Assembly: GCA_026168455.1 (NCBI GenBank)
Contig: CM047427.1
Location: forward strand, 10,553,335-10,617,334
Source: Theocolax elegans
Taxonomy: Eukaryota > Arthropoda > Insecta > Hymenoptera > Cerocephalidae
DNA length: 64,000 bases
Direction of reading: 5' to 3'
The notes beneath the pieces were generated by a model. That model was not told the DNA's origin. It ran no database searches and saw only the letters and a program-made list of their open reading frames with translations. The translations under genes and the position numbers were made by a program. Shown here piece after piece: positions 18,869 to 30,452 of the stretch (position 1 is the first letter of the stretch; each line of letters begins with the position of its first letter).

Positions 18869-20376
18869 CACTGAGAAAAATGGTGTATTAAAAATTACTA
18901 AACTTGAAAGAAAAATTACTATATTTTATGGGAACAGTGGAATATACTCAAATAAAATAAAACTTACTACCATTTTCGTGTATAAATTCTTATTCATACA
19001 TTTAAAAATTACTATATTATATGATAAAATTAAATGGTTTACAATTTTTACTATGTTATATAAGAATTTTTCCTACGTAACATAACAAATTTTCCCTATC
19101 AGTATAACAACTTTTACTATATAATATGGTAAATTTTCTTATAAGTTACGTTTTCTATAAAATATAGTAAAATTTGATATTGAAAGAAACAAAATTCTTC
19201 ACAGATGAAAACAGAGGAGAATCAACGTCGCGAGCACGTAACCTCAAAAACTTTAAACTTAAAACTTTTGATACTTATGATTAATAAATCGTGATTCCAT
19301 ATCATTTTGTTAATATAACTTTGGTTGTTAGGGTAGGTAGCCTGGTGTGCTTTTTAAAGTAAAAGAATAAATACTAATATTGTTAAAAACAATAATATTT
19401 ATTTAAACAAAAACAAAACGGTGTGTTGTGTACGTGCGGGTGGAGTGCGCGGTGTGAATGTCGGACCGACTGTGTATGAGCGTGATGTGCACGGTGCGAG
19501 TGTCCGAATGACTGTGTTCCTCGGGTTCGAAGTGCATTCGCAGGTAACCTCGGGAAAAGAGTAGAAGGGATGATGGAAAATTTGGATGTTTAGGTACCAG
19601 GTGAAATAAATGAGTTGCCGGTTTGAACTTGTCGATGAATGCGTTAGTGTGCCGTGCAAGTAATAAAAAATACCGTTGTCCGCCAGGGAGGAATGAAAAT
19701 GCAACTCCCACTGAAGAAAGAATAGCGAGGGACAAACGGGTCTAATTACCTGCGACTGAGCTGCACCCGAAGGATATGTATGAGTGTATTGTTTTGGGTG
19801 TTTGTGTGTATTTACAAAATCTTTTACAATATATACATATAATGAATATAATTAATGATTTGAATAAACATAATTTATTTAGCTCCAGCGTACGTAGCAA
19901 GGCGCTACATAACTATATATTCTATTTGATTTTATTCTTTGGGGATCGTACATATACTTATTACACGTTAATGTTAAACAAACAAACAGCCACTGTTTTG
20001 AAAAGTTTCGTGTAACATATAAGGACGATTCGAGTTTACCAAACCAAAGTGTTCAAATGGCGCAGTCGGTAAGGCACAGGACTTCTACCCCGTAGGGTCG
20101 TCGGTTCGAATCCGCGGATCTCCAGCTTTTTTCTAACGTAAATATATTTATTAAATCTTTAATATCTCATAAATGTAAATAATACAATAATAGACTTATC
20201 CCCCAATGTGTAGTAAAAAATAGAATATTTATTTTTCGTTTTTATCTTGTCGTCAGAAAAATTACTATGTTAAATATTAAAAATTAGTACAATAAAAGTA
20301 TGTCTCATCCTTCCAATATAATATAGTAATTTTTACCATGATTTTAGTAATTTTTCCTACAATATTTTTCTCAGTG
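18869..20376. mobile_element. 1.5-kb TIR element with CACTGAGAAAAAT ends and TA duplication
   Basis: The left end CACTGAGAAAAAT starts at 18869 and its complement ends at 20376, each flanked by TA (18867-18868, 20377-20378). AT-rich outer parts contain many ttactata-like motifs. A GC-richer interior (about 19390-19760) has overlapping frames on minus (19399-19704, 19403-19735) without domain features. The ends resemble those of the 260-bp MITE at 8873 (CACGGAGAAAAAT), so the two may share a mobilising Tc1/mariner transposase. The interior looks like a composite carrying other repeats, including a tRNA-like head near 20056. Confidence 0.65.
20056..20126 (+). repeat. tRNA-derived sequence (SINE head or relic)
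   Basis: Contains an A-box-like tggcgcagtcggtaagg and a perfect B box ggttcgaatcc with roughly tRNA-like spacing. The 5' and 3' ends do not pair into an acceptor stem, so I do not call a tRNA gene. It is probably the promoter part of a SINE captured in the TIR element. No flanking direct repeat was found. Confidence 0.55.
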
Positions 20377-20378
20377 TA

Positions 20379-21344
20379 ACTATTTCCTTGATAATAGTAA
20401 AATACCTCATTATTCAAGTTTGTCTGTCGAGTTCTGTAAAAATATAGTAATTTTTCATAACAATTTTTTTGTGTAGGTAACTAATATCGATACGCTTGGC
20501 GCGGCACTTGTGAGAAGAGTGTAGGGTGACCGAAACGCGTATATCAAGATGAATGCAACTACAGCAAGCAATCGCAGTCAGTAGCCTATAGGCACTATAG
20601 TGTTTAGGTTACGGGACTCGCAACTTTCGGTTCCGGGGTTGGCGTCTTGTTGTCGTCCAGTCAATTTTTTATTCGTTTCTCTCCTATCATCTACTCCATA
20701 AATAACACTTAGTAATGCTTGATCAGTATTACTTTTCACACATTTTTCTATTTATTATAAAGTATCACATCGCTACTATAACCAGATTTTCTTATAAAAT
20801 ATACTGTTATAGCAATCACCAAAATATTTATTAGTTAAATATTAACAAATGTTCTAGTAACTTAGAATATATTTTTTGTATTTAAAATACCTTTTACACA
20901 ATGTAAAATTTTTACTATTACATTTTGTTTCTTCTACTTATGTTTTTTACTATTCTACTGTATTTTATTTAAGAACTGCTATGTAAAGTGGACACACTTT
21001 GTATATATAGACGCTTTGTATACATGAATAAAGACATTTTTTTTATAAATTCTAAAAATTTAATAGCTATTACTTTCGATTCTAGTTGTTATTATTGTAA
21101 AACGTAGTATGAACACAACTATTCTGAAAAGAATATCTGTTCTTATTACAAGTAAATAGTTTATCTTTAAAAAAAACCATGCAAGTTAACCAAATTTTTA
21201 TTGGCAAAGACAATTTTTTTCAGTGTATATTTTATAGTAGTAGTTGCTAAAATATATAATTATATACATATAAACGTTTAACTTTCTTTATATTAGAGCC
21301 TTTGACTGCAAATATAGTATATATATATATGGGATATTCCACGG
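20379..21344. other. AT-rich spacer, no gene seen
   Basis: Contains further atagtaattttt-like motifs resembling the TIR element to its left (so possibly related debris to about 20475), then plain AT-rich DNA with poly-T runs. No coding frame stands out. Confidence 0.45.
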
Positions 21345-22110
21345 GAAACGGTCCGATCAAAATTTTAAAATGCACCAAATTTTTAGGTACTGGAATCTAT
21401 TTGCTCAAAAGTTATTCTAACCTCAAAAAGTGAATTTTTCCAAGTTTTTTTTTCAACACCAGCTGGGTTCACTGCTATTTAACTCAAAATTTATCAACTT
21501 TTACTACAGAACATTATATGTAACATTTGTTGCTAATTATGTCTATAATGTATTCTTCTGGGTTAGAATTTCTAATCTCAAGGTCAATGTTACATAAACT
21601 ACATGCCAATATTCAACTTACAAAAAGTAAAAGTGCGCTACAATTGATTTTTTTAACCAAAAGTCTAAAAGAAAGCTTGCAGCAATACCTTTCAAATGGT
21701 CTATAGCATTTTTATCACCTTCAATTCTGTAAAAAGTTATGATAATGTAAAGAAAGACAAAAAATTTACAAAAATTAACATGGTAATTCCCATTTAAATT
21801 TTTAAAAAAATTTCGTGTTTCTTTAAATTGCCATAACTTTTTACAGAATTAAAGGCCACAAAAATGCTACAGACCATTTGAAAGGTATTGCTCTAAGCTT
21901 TCTTTTAGATTTCTGGATAAAAAAAATCAATTTTAGCGCACTTTTACTTTTTGTAAGTTGAATATTGGCATGTAGTTTATGTAACATTGACCTTGAGATT
22001 AGAAATTCTAACCCAGAAGTATAAATTCTAGACATAATTAGCAACGAATGTTACATATAATGTTCTATAGTAAAAGTTGATAAATTTTGAGTTAAATAGC
22101 GGTAATCTGT
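21345..22110. repeat. Palindromic foldback element with one truncated arm
   Basis: The left arm (about 21480-21757) and right arm (about 21820-22103) are diverged reverse complements around a spacer of about 60 bp. Shared blocks include ggtattgc...tctttcaaatgg and tgggttagaatttctaatctc. The left side continues outward to about 21345 (cacgggaaacggtccgatc), but the matching right end is missing and the sequence switches abruptly to GC-rich DNA near 22110. It encodes nothing credible; the 21841-22044 frame is one strand of the palindrome. Confidence 0.8.
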
Positions 22111-22339
22111 TACGTATGTAACCTGAAGAGATGTGGGATGTTGGAGTCGCGTTGGCTGCCGACCGAAGTTGGCAAGCACGATTAGGAGGATTGGAAGTAT
22201 GATACGTTATGTCCCTTGAGATAAGTTGATTTATTCGTGTGTCCTAAAGAAAGGCCAGTGTGTATCGTGTGCGCGTCTGATGTCCGGTCGTGTGATTACA
22301 ATCTGTAGTCTTAGTCGCTCGGAGCTGTCGACTCTCGGA

Positions 22340-22640
22340 GACTGATCTGATTCTTGTGCGACCGGACGGGTCGGAGACTCTTCTAATTCTCTTGCGACCG
22401 GACAGGTCGGGAACTGATTTGATTCTTGTGCGACCGGACGGGTCGAGGATTAATCGGATTCTCTCGTCTGTGTGTGACCGCCTCGTCTGGGCACTGGGTC
22501 TGATCTGCGTCCGCCTGGTCTGGGCGATGGTTTTGTTCTGCGTCCGCCTGGTCTGGGCGATGGCTTTGTTCTGCGTCCGCCTGGTCGGGGCGTCGGTTCT
22601 TCTCTGCGTTCGCCTCGTGTGGACGATGGCTTTGTTCTGC
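22340..22640. repeat. GC-rich minisatellite (33-36 bp units)
   Basis: Two related tandem blocks: units around gcgaccggacgggtcgg (about 22357-22445, three copies) and units around cgtccgcctggtctgggcg (about 22480-22640, about five copies at 33-36 bp). The repeats force matching amino-acid repeats in long frames on both strands (22356-22820 plus, 22383-23054 minus with RPDQADAEQ units). For that reason I treat these frames as repeat artefacts, not genes. GC content contrasts sharply with the flanks. This may be part of an unidentified element extending about 22110-23010. Confidence 0.75.
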
Positions 22641-23518
22641 CACGAATTCGCCGGATCGGCTGCTCGAGGAGCGTTCCACCGGTGGTGGGAGGCTCCTGGA
22701 GTCAGCGTTTTCTTGCTGAGTGGACTCGGGGTTTTTCCGTCGAATGTTCGCGGCGGTGCGAATATTGCTGGGGTTGCGAATGTTGGCCCGGTAACAGGTA
22801 CTGGGAGCGTGTCTATCTAACCGTCGCCGATAGGTTTCCGTCAATTCCGCGCGTTCAGCGCGAGTCAGCATGGAGTCGGCAATGCTCGCCTTTGTCCGAA
22901 CCGGATGCAATACGATACGCGTATGGCGTCGCGAATTCGCGTGCGATTTTACTGCGATGTTAAGAATATTGCGCGGTATGTAAAGATCCGAGGTGGCCTT
23001 GGATCGTACGTTACAAATCCCAGCTGGTGTTGAAAAAAACTTGGAATAATTCACTTTATGAGGTTAGAATAACTTATATAATAACTCAATAATTAATTCT
23101 AATCTTATTATTTACTTTAATACCTGATAAACTGTGTATAATTCAAAATAGATCGATTCATATTAATAAATTATTAATTATAACATTCTAATTAGAATTT
23201 AAAATACCACATGTACTAGAATGACAAATATTAGAAGTTCAAATAGAAATAACGATTTGTTTTTACAATTTTTGATATATTGTTTTGTACATATATATAT
23301 ATAATTCTTAATAATAATAAAATTAATAATTACCAATAATACTGATATATTTATTTACAACGTCGATGTTTATTTAATAGTTGCTTAAGAATAAAATATT
23401 AATTATAGTTTATTAAAATACTTTTTATTATCGCGCACATTTCAAATCAACTTACATTTTTCTGAAGAACAACATTTAGTATTGATTACACTTCTTCATA
23501 TTCGCATCAAATTTGCCG

Positions 23519-23652
23519 ATGTTAACTGTTAACAAACGGCTATTTACCACAACATAACCTATGTGGTTTATTATAATAGTCGTACATTCATGGTTATAAT
23601 TTTCTTATTTGGCCATATTCAAAATTATATTTGTTAACAGTTAACATATATC
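23519..23652. mobile_element. Small palindromic MITE-like repeat
   Basis: The ends are mutual complements: tgttaactgttaacaaa near 23519-23536 and tttgttaacagttaaca near 23634-23650. The spacing gives an element of about 130 bp. Each terminus is itself a palindrome around gttaac. No target duplication was identified, so the family is unknown. Confidence 0.6.
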
Positions 23653-26600
23653 TTAATTGTAAATAAATTCTTCTCTCAGTGTGCACGCAACAACTAAATA
23701 AATTAATTAACTTTGTGTACAATAGTTGTACACAAAAAACCACAAAGTGCACAATCATTATGCACTAAAAAAGTTTGTTAATAAACTTATCGTCCACAAT
23801 AAACGGTTAAAAATTAGGTGTACAATTTAAAAAACTTTTATTGTACACCGTACACAATACAAAAAATTCCTATATAGTTTTAATTAGATAACTTGAAAAT
23901 TAAAAAATTAAGACAATTCAATTAATATAAAAGTAAGATGATTTATTGCTACACATTGACGAAAATGGAGAGTTCAAGTGTGAGATCTCTTTCCGCTTGA
24001 TTACGAAAGTAAACTAAACGCTCCTCTTTCCTGCGATAAAAAAACTTGTAATTATCTTTCTCTCTTCGTATATAAGCAATGTTCGTTATACGTTCATTTT
24101 TATTTTCACGAACGTAAAAGAAAATATTATAAACTAGGTTAAATCTTGATAATCGAAGATAATCAGATGGTGCAAATTTTTTGTTATATTTACACATTAG
24201 AAAATTAATTTTCTGAGTCTGCTGTTTAATATCTTCACTTTTACACTTTATATATATATATATCTCGAAATTTTATACAGTTTTCCAAAGAAGGTATACG
24301 TACGCTTCACTTTCGCGTGTTTTTAAGTAGGTCCAACGAAACATTAATTAAATACGATTTACTTTATTAGCAAGATAAATTGGCTATAAATTTTAAGACA
24401 ATTGGAGAATCAGCGAAAAATTTATGTGGACCACTTAATTACAACACCTGAACAAGAATTACCCGCTTAGTGGATCATTGAAATCGGGTCTTAGAACATA
24501 AAGTAAAGAAAGGAAGAAAAAAAAAACAACGCACACAGATTATATCACATGTTTTATACACTCGGTGTGTGTATATTAATCTTATATAAAACTAACGATG
24601 ATTTTATGCGGATTCGTTTATTTCATTAAAACAGTGTTGTATTACATTTAATAAAAACATTACCAGCTGATATTTACATAATTACCGTTAATTCGTATTG
24701 GTATTTCACGCTTCCTCGATTCGGCGCGTGCATTATTATTAAACAAGAAGAAAATATATATTTCTGGAATTCTTTGGCGTGAAAAAAAGTATTCTCTTTT
24801 TTTGAAATTTAATAACTTTGAATTTTTTTTTCTCATCCATAGTGATTCACTTTTTTTCTTGCATAGATAATGCATTGTAACTTTAACAACCCATTTCGCT
24901 TAATAGCCTACTTTCAGCAATTATGTAGTATCCTAACATCGTCGATATATATAACTAAAACAAGCTTTCTATAAAGTTTCAAATTTATGTACCATAAGAT
25001 TTTTATATATATATATATATATACATACATAGAGACAATCGTTAATTTTATGTTTGTAATCTTCGTTGTTAGTCCGCTTGACTATTAAAATATTGACTGC
25101 GGATCGGTTATTAGAGTTTTAGATAATAATTGAAAATTGAATTTTGTATTTTGAAGGTGTTGAGATAAATGGATTTGCTTGGAATGTAATTTTAAAAGTC
25201 CCGCGGTGCAGTTTCTCACTGAAAAATATGGACTCTTGTTCTTAGAAAAAATTTTTTTTTAATATGACTTTAACGGAAAAGCTGCATGATATAAAATAAT
25301 TCTTTTATAATTAACGGGATGTCGGACCGAAGTTACAGGGATCTACACCTTTCAACATAAGAATTATTATATTATATTATGTTATGTTGGAAATATTGAA
25401 ATAAAAATCTGAAAAAATTCATATGCATAGTTTAAAGCAAAAGCGAGAGCATAACGTTTTGATTTTTTGAGAAAAAATAAATATGTTAATGATAATTGAA
25501 TAAACAATTTTCGGTCAGTAATTATTGACCTAAAAAGGTATGAAATTTCAACGCAAAAATCAGAATTAAATTACAGATTTTAAAATCTGAAAAAATTTGA
25601 GTATACTGTTTAAAACATGCCTAAGGACAGGGTCGTTCAGGGTTTTTTCAAAAATTTATTCTTTCCTTTATAAAAAAAATATAAATAATTACCATTTTCT
25701 AAATCCGACATCTCCTTAAGTCGATTCTTCTATAATTAAATGGAATCTATTCGAAAAAAATTTACGTTTGAGTTTACTTTTGAGTGATACTTATTTATAT
25801 TTTTTTCAGTATAGTTAAAAGTAAAATGTATTGTATGATTTTAATGAATGGGTTTTTTTACACTACCTTATTGTGATTTAGACATTTTTAGAATAATTTT
25901 AGGATCCCTAGAAACTAAAAATAAATAATAGTTTCTTAGTAAAAAAAACATATCAAAAAATGATTGCAATTCTAGTTACTATAGTTAAGGAAATGAAAAA
26001 ATATCTACACAGTTTTAATAGATGAAAAATGGGTTTTTAAGAAGAATTAAAGGTATTAGTGAGAGTTTATAGTATGCCGGTATGTCGATACAAGATGCTC
26101 TTTTTTCGTTGTTGGTAGTAAGGTGGGTATAGATTTTACGATGCTGTTAATATACGTCGATCCATAATTTAACTTTAAAACTTGTAGGTTACGTTCGAGC
26201 TAAGTGTCATATTTTTTTTCACTTGCGAGTTTTCCACTCGTTAAATCGATAGAAATATTCGACAAAAACCGTTTCATCGACCAACCAAATGTTGGCATTT
26301 CCAATAAACAGATCTAATTTTTAAATAAATTCGGGTATATATATACATGCCCTTTTTATTCTCTTTTCACTGAAAGAAATATCCAATTATTGTATCATTA
26401 TATAAGTATATTTTTTTATGAATGTATATTATTAAGAAATATGTATAATGTAGTCGTTACACACTATGTCAATGCAACATAAAGAAATAAATAAAAACAA
26501 ATATCCAATGTGATCATACGTGTTCTTAAATTTACTGTTCGTCTATAAAAGTGTAGTTATTGAAAATATTGATATTCATATACTGATCTCTATACCAAAT

Positions 26601-28470
26601 TATCAGATTAATTAAAATGTCCGAGACGTTGATGATAAATAATTAATTTGACGATTATTGGTTCGTTGGAGATGAATAATGTTCTATCATTTGAATAAAA
26701 ATACTGTATACTTGTTGAATACTGTTATTGCTCAACGTATTAGAATGTTTCGAGAACATGGATCCCGAGTTGGCATACATAAAGCGCAAAATTCTTATAT
26801 TTGAAAAATACTGTATAGTTAAAAGTATGATATTATTTTAGGGATAGCGAACACTGAAACTAGTTGATCTCGCAGGGTATTAATTTCCAGTCCATTTTTG
26901 GCCAAAATGGAGTCAAACAAGGATGTTTTAAAATAAAATTAAAATAACTTCTGGAAATCTTGGTACCGTATCATAACTAGTTTCTAGTAGCTAATTAATG
27001 ATCATTTTTTGATAAAAATAATGACAGTAGATCAATTTTTGTTATAAAAAAACATTGAAACAACCTTGTAAATTAATAGATCGAGTAAGTAATATTGTTT
27101 GGAAATATTAAATGTATTATTATATTTTTTTGTATGTATAGATGAGAGACTGAAATTGGTATTGTATATGGTAAACTGAAAAAAAATCGGGTACTGTTTT
27201 GTTAGAAGCTAAGAAAATTATACTACAATCCGACGATTTCGGCAATTTATAATTCGTGACAATCAGTTTCGTAGGTCAATAGCGTTTACTGCGTAGTTAT
27301 TATAACCGTATTGTTAAGTGGTATCGAACTTATCAGTTAATCTTAACTGAAACTCAGTCATAAACTTTAACCAAATTTTTTTTAGTCAAATTTTTTTTAT
27401 AATATTAAATTTTTAATATTTTTCTAAATTAGCAAAATTGTTCGCTCTCATTTATAGCAATTATATTATTATTATACATTAAAACTATTATTATTTATTA
27501 ATTTGACATTAATGTGTTTGTTAATTTTTTTTTCATTACTTGTATTATTATTATTTTAGATTAATACTATCATTTATTTTAAAAAATTAAATATAGTATT
27601 TAGAAAATATAAACGCGTCTATAACTTTCGCTTGTTTATGTATTTATGGTCGAGAATCGCAATGCAAATTAAGAAACAGATTGACACTTTTTAATCAAGT
27701 TGGCACTACAATATATATTCAGATAATTTAGATATCTTTTATAATTTTTACCATTTGTTACATACATATGCTCTCACTTGGAGACGCAGGAAAAAATTCT
27801 GAAGGGTCGGATAGATTTAAATTAATACTTGAATACAATGTAAATTATTCTTTAGACTCTGATGTACATTCGCATAAAAGAAATAACAATTTTGACACGC
27901 ATAGTGAAGAAAAAACTACAACGACTTACGTTTTTTTCAAATAGAATATGAGGATGTATATCCACTCGGTACAAGAGTAGTTTTTCAGTTAACCAACCCA
28001 TACCCGATTTCGTTGAACGCAGGTGTTACAATTAAAATGCGAATGGCAGGGTCTACTTCCTTAAAGATCCAAACGAAATTCATCCGATCTCGAGTGTTTT
28101 TTTTTCCCCGAAAGCAGGACAGAAACACCGGGAGAAGAGCGATATATATCAATTACAGAAAAATGATGCCTAGTACACTGCAGTTGGATCGCAATTAACC
28201 CGACCAAAATAAAAACGCGGATCTTGCCGTAAGGTCTACAGAGAGAGAGAGAGAGAGAGAGAGAGAATAGTTCCTTCAAATCGCAGTTATCCCAATCAGT
28301 TAGCGAATCGGCAATACACGCGAGCCTCAGTAAAATAAGAAAGAAGGAAAAAATGTATGTGTGTACCGAAGGAGGTCCTATCTATACCAGACGATGAGGA
28401 GTGCGAATTCACGCTCTGTATGCTCGCGACATGCAGCCCCGACCGCATCCTAATTGAGCTTCGCGTGCCG
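23653..28470. other. AT-rich intergenic region upstream of the Osiris genes
   Basis: Nearly 5 kb with no convincing gene. It holds a cluster of short palindromes (23684-23870), AT microsatellites (near 24245-24265 and 25002-25022) and long A/T-rich tracts. Frames at 23949-24197 and 24660-24875 are K/N/R-rich, lack domains and are typical chance ORFs of AT-rich DNA. The last few hundred bases before 28471 may hold regulatory sequence for the gene starting at 28519, including a GA microsatellite (about 28240-28266). Confidence 0.5.
28240..28266. repeat. GA dinucleotide microsatellite
   Basis: An uninterrupted run of about 13 GA repeats lies roughly 250 bp upstream of the gene at 28519. GA repeats in insect promoters can bind GAGA-type factors. 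That role here is only a suggestion from position. Confidence 0.8.
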
Positions 28471-28480
28471 CTATAAATGA
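28471..28480 (+). promoter_or_regulatory. TATA box of Osiris-family gene A
   Basis: ctataaatga is a strong TATA match 42-48 bases before the ATG at 28519. With the usual spacing of about 30 bases to the start site, transcription would begin near 28500-28505, giving a very short 5' UTR. TATA-driven promoters suit genes with sharp, stage-limited expression, as Osiris genes show in Drosophila. Confidence 0.65.
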
Positions 28481-28518
28481 AAATGTTGAGTCGCGCCCGC
28501 GGCTAGTTGATCACAAGG

Positions 28519-30452
28519 ATGCTAACGCGACTGATTCTCTTTGTTCTACTGGCCGGTAGTGGCCTCACCGCCAATCCTTACCCCAGGCAGGGGTTACTAC
28601 AACGCGTTCGTAGTGGTGATCTGCACGATGACGAGGGTGCTGGTGGTGGTGTTGCGCGTTGCTCCGACCCGAAGTGCGCGAACTTGTCGGTCCGGGATCG
28701 CGAAGCGCGAATGAGTTTTAATCAATCGGATAGCCAAGATAATCGTGATGATTTTTTTAAATTTTGGAACGATCAAGACGGTGATTACGATGGCGATGGA
28801 ACTGCCCTTGAAGAAGGTAATCCCGTCATTATATCTCCATTTAACCACTTTGCGATTTACACTTTTTTTTTTCCTTTTGTAATTCGATTTATCAATATTT
28901 AACACGGTGGGTATATACACACGAGTGTCGATGATAAATTATTCGGTTCCCAGGTAAAACTCAACTATCTTCTACCAAGGAGCAGTAACTGATACTAGTC
29001 CATTCTTTTTGTTTGTTTATTTTCTCGGTAAATTTTGAATGACTTCGATTTAAAAAATAAAGTGTATCACCGTAACTTTGTACGAAATTCCTTCGATTCT
29101 CCATACGTAAGAAGCATTACACAGAAGTAGCGGATAGTCATGGTTGAGCTACACAACCTACATGAGTTCAAAGACAAATTGTAGACTGTCTATTACCAAC
29201 TGTCGATTCTTGATATTATTTTCTTCAATTCCACTTACTAAACTGATTCCCTTTAATTCATCGCGACTACTTACGATACGCGCGAATGTAAATTAGAAAT
29301 TTTACAAAATTAATTTGTACATCTAATTTAGCGTTAAGTATATAAAACTATAAATTATCCTTAACGTAAGATGACAATGATTTAGAATACGAAATAATGG
29401 CAAAATTTATTGATTTTAATTTGATATTCGTTATTTTACTGCAAAGCCTTTTTTCGTCCATGAAATAATCAATTACTTCTAGTAATCTAGTACAAATTGA
29501 TACGATCTGTTAGATACGCAATGTGATGACAAATGATGAAACAAATGACACCGAATGGCAAATGAAAAGATAAATTATCTTTTGCAGGGCGAGGTAAAAA
29601 GGGTAAGAAAAAGGGTATGGGAAGATATATAATGGTACTAGCTGGTATAACCAAAGCAGCAATGCTCTACATGATGATACACGGTGTCGCATTACTAGCT
29701 GGTAAAGCACTGATAGTAGCTAAAGTAGCACTGGCAATAGCAATTGGATTGGCACTTAAGAAAACGGGTAAGTTTCTTTACGCAAAACAAATAAATTAAA
29801 TATTCTCTTTATTTACGATCAACAAATTCGTATAAGGATATTTTTCTTTTTTATTATGTCTCTTCATGAAAAACAAAAAAAAAATATACATATGTGAATA
29901 TGCACGATACTTTAGAAAACCATATTTTTTATTTTTAATTTATAGATTAAGCCCCATTAACGCTGAAACACTTCCAGATTCTCTTTAACTCTGGTATGTA
30001 AACATTGGGATGCATCAATTCACCAGTGTTAAAAAATCTTGTATTTTTTTCGGTGTGTTTATACATTTTTCTCTCCTTTTTTATTTTTCACATTAACCAA
30101 TCACTGCTCGTACACATTCGTATATAATGAGTTTGATATATACATATATACATATATACATTACATTTGATCAGCACGATAATATATATATATACATACC
30201 ATCCTGTTCAATATCTCAAAAGCGTTTATCGAATTATCGAACATAATTACTAAAAGACGAGAAAAAAAATGGAAACTTTGTTCTTTCACGTTTAAACAAT
30301 TACTCGTATATTCGTTATTTACAGATCACAAGACATCTTATGAGATAGTGAAGCATCCGCAATACAGTCACGTGCAAACGCACAGTACAAGCGTCGATTA
30401 CGATCACGGAGGCGGTTACGAAGGCGGAAGTCGAAGAAGGCGAAGAGCATGA
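28519..30452 (+). CDS. Osiris-family protein (gene A), 3 exons, about 201 aa
   Basis: Exons 28519-28816, 29588-29767 and 30325-30452 join at canonical gt/ag sites, both introns in phase 1. Translation starts at the ATG at 28519; an earlier in-frame TTG at 28507 is not used. Residues 1-18 form a signal peptide (LTRLILFVLLAG). A short acidic region follows, with one Cys pair (RCSDPKC) and an Asp-rich patch (DQDGDYDGDG). Exon 2 opens with a basic stretch (RGKKGKKKG), then the long hydrophobic segment of DUF1676 (VALLAGKALIVAKVALAIA). Exon 3 gives the conserved tail (TSYEIVKHP, HVQTHS, a His/Gly patch, then RRRRRA). Osiris proteins act in the secretory or endosomal pathway of insects. The N-terminal region is shorter than in most family members. 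The Osiris number is not determined. Confidence 0.85.

Noticed and set aside
20575..20660. Another tRNA-derived SINE
   Set aside because: A ggttcc-like motif is present, but there is no convincing A box, tail or flanking duplication.
22356..23054. Long frames on both strands (154 and 223 codons)
   Set aside because: They coincide with a 33-36 bp minisatellite whose unit length allows reading through in several frames. The amino-acid repeats simply mirror the DNA repeats.
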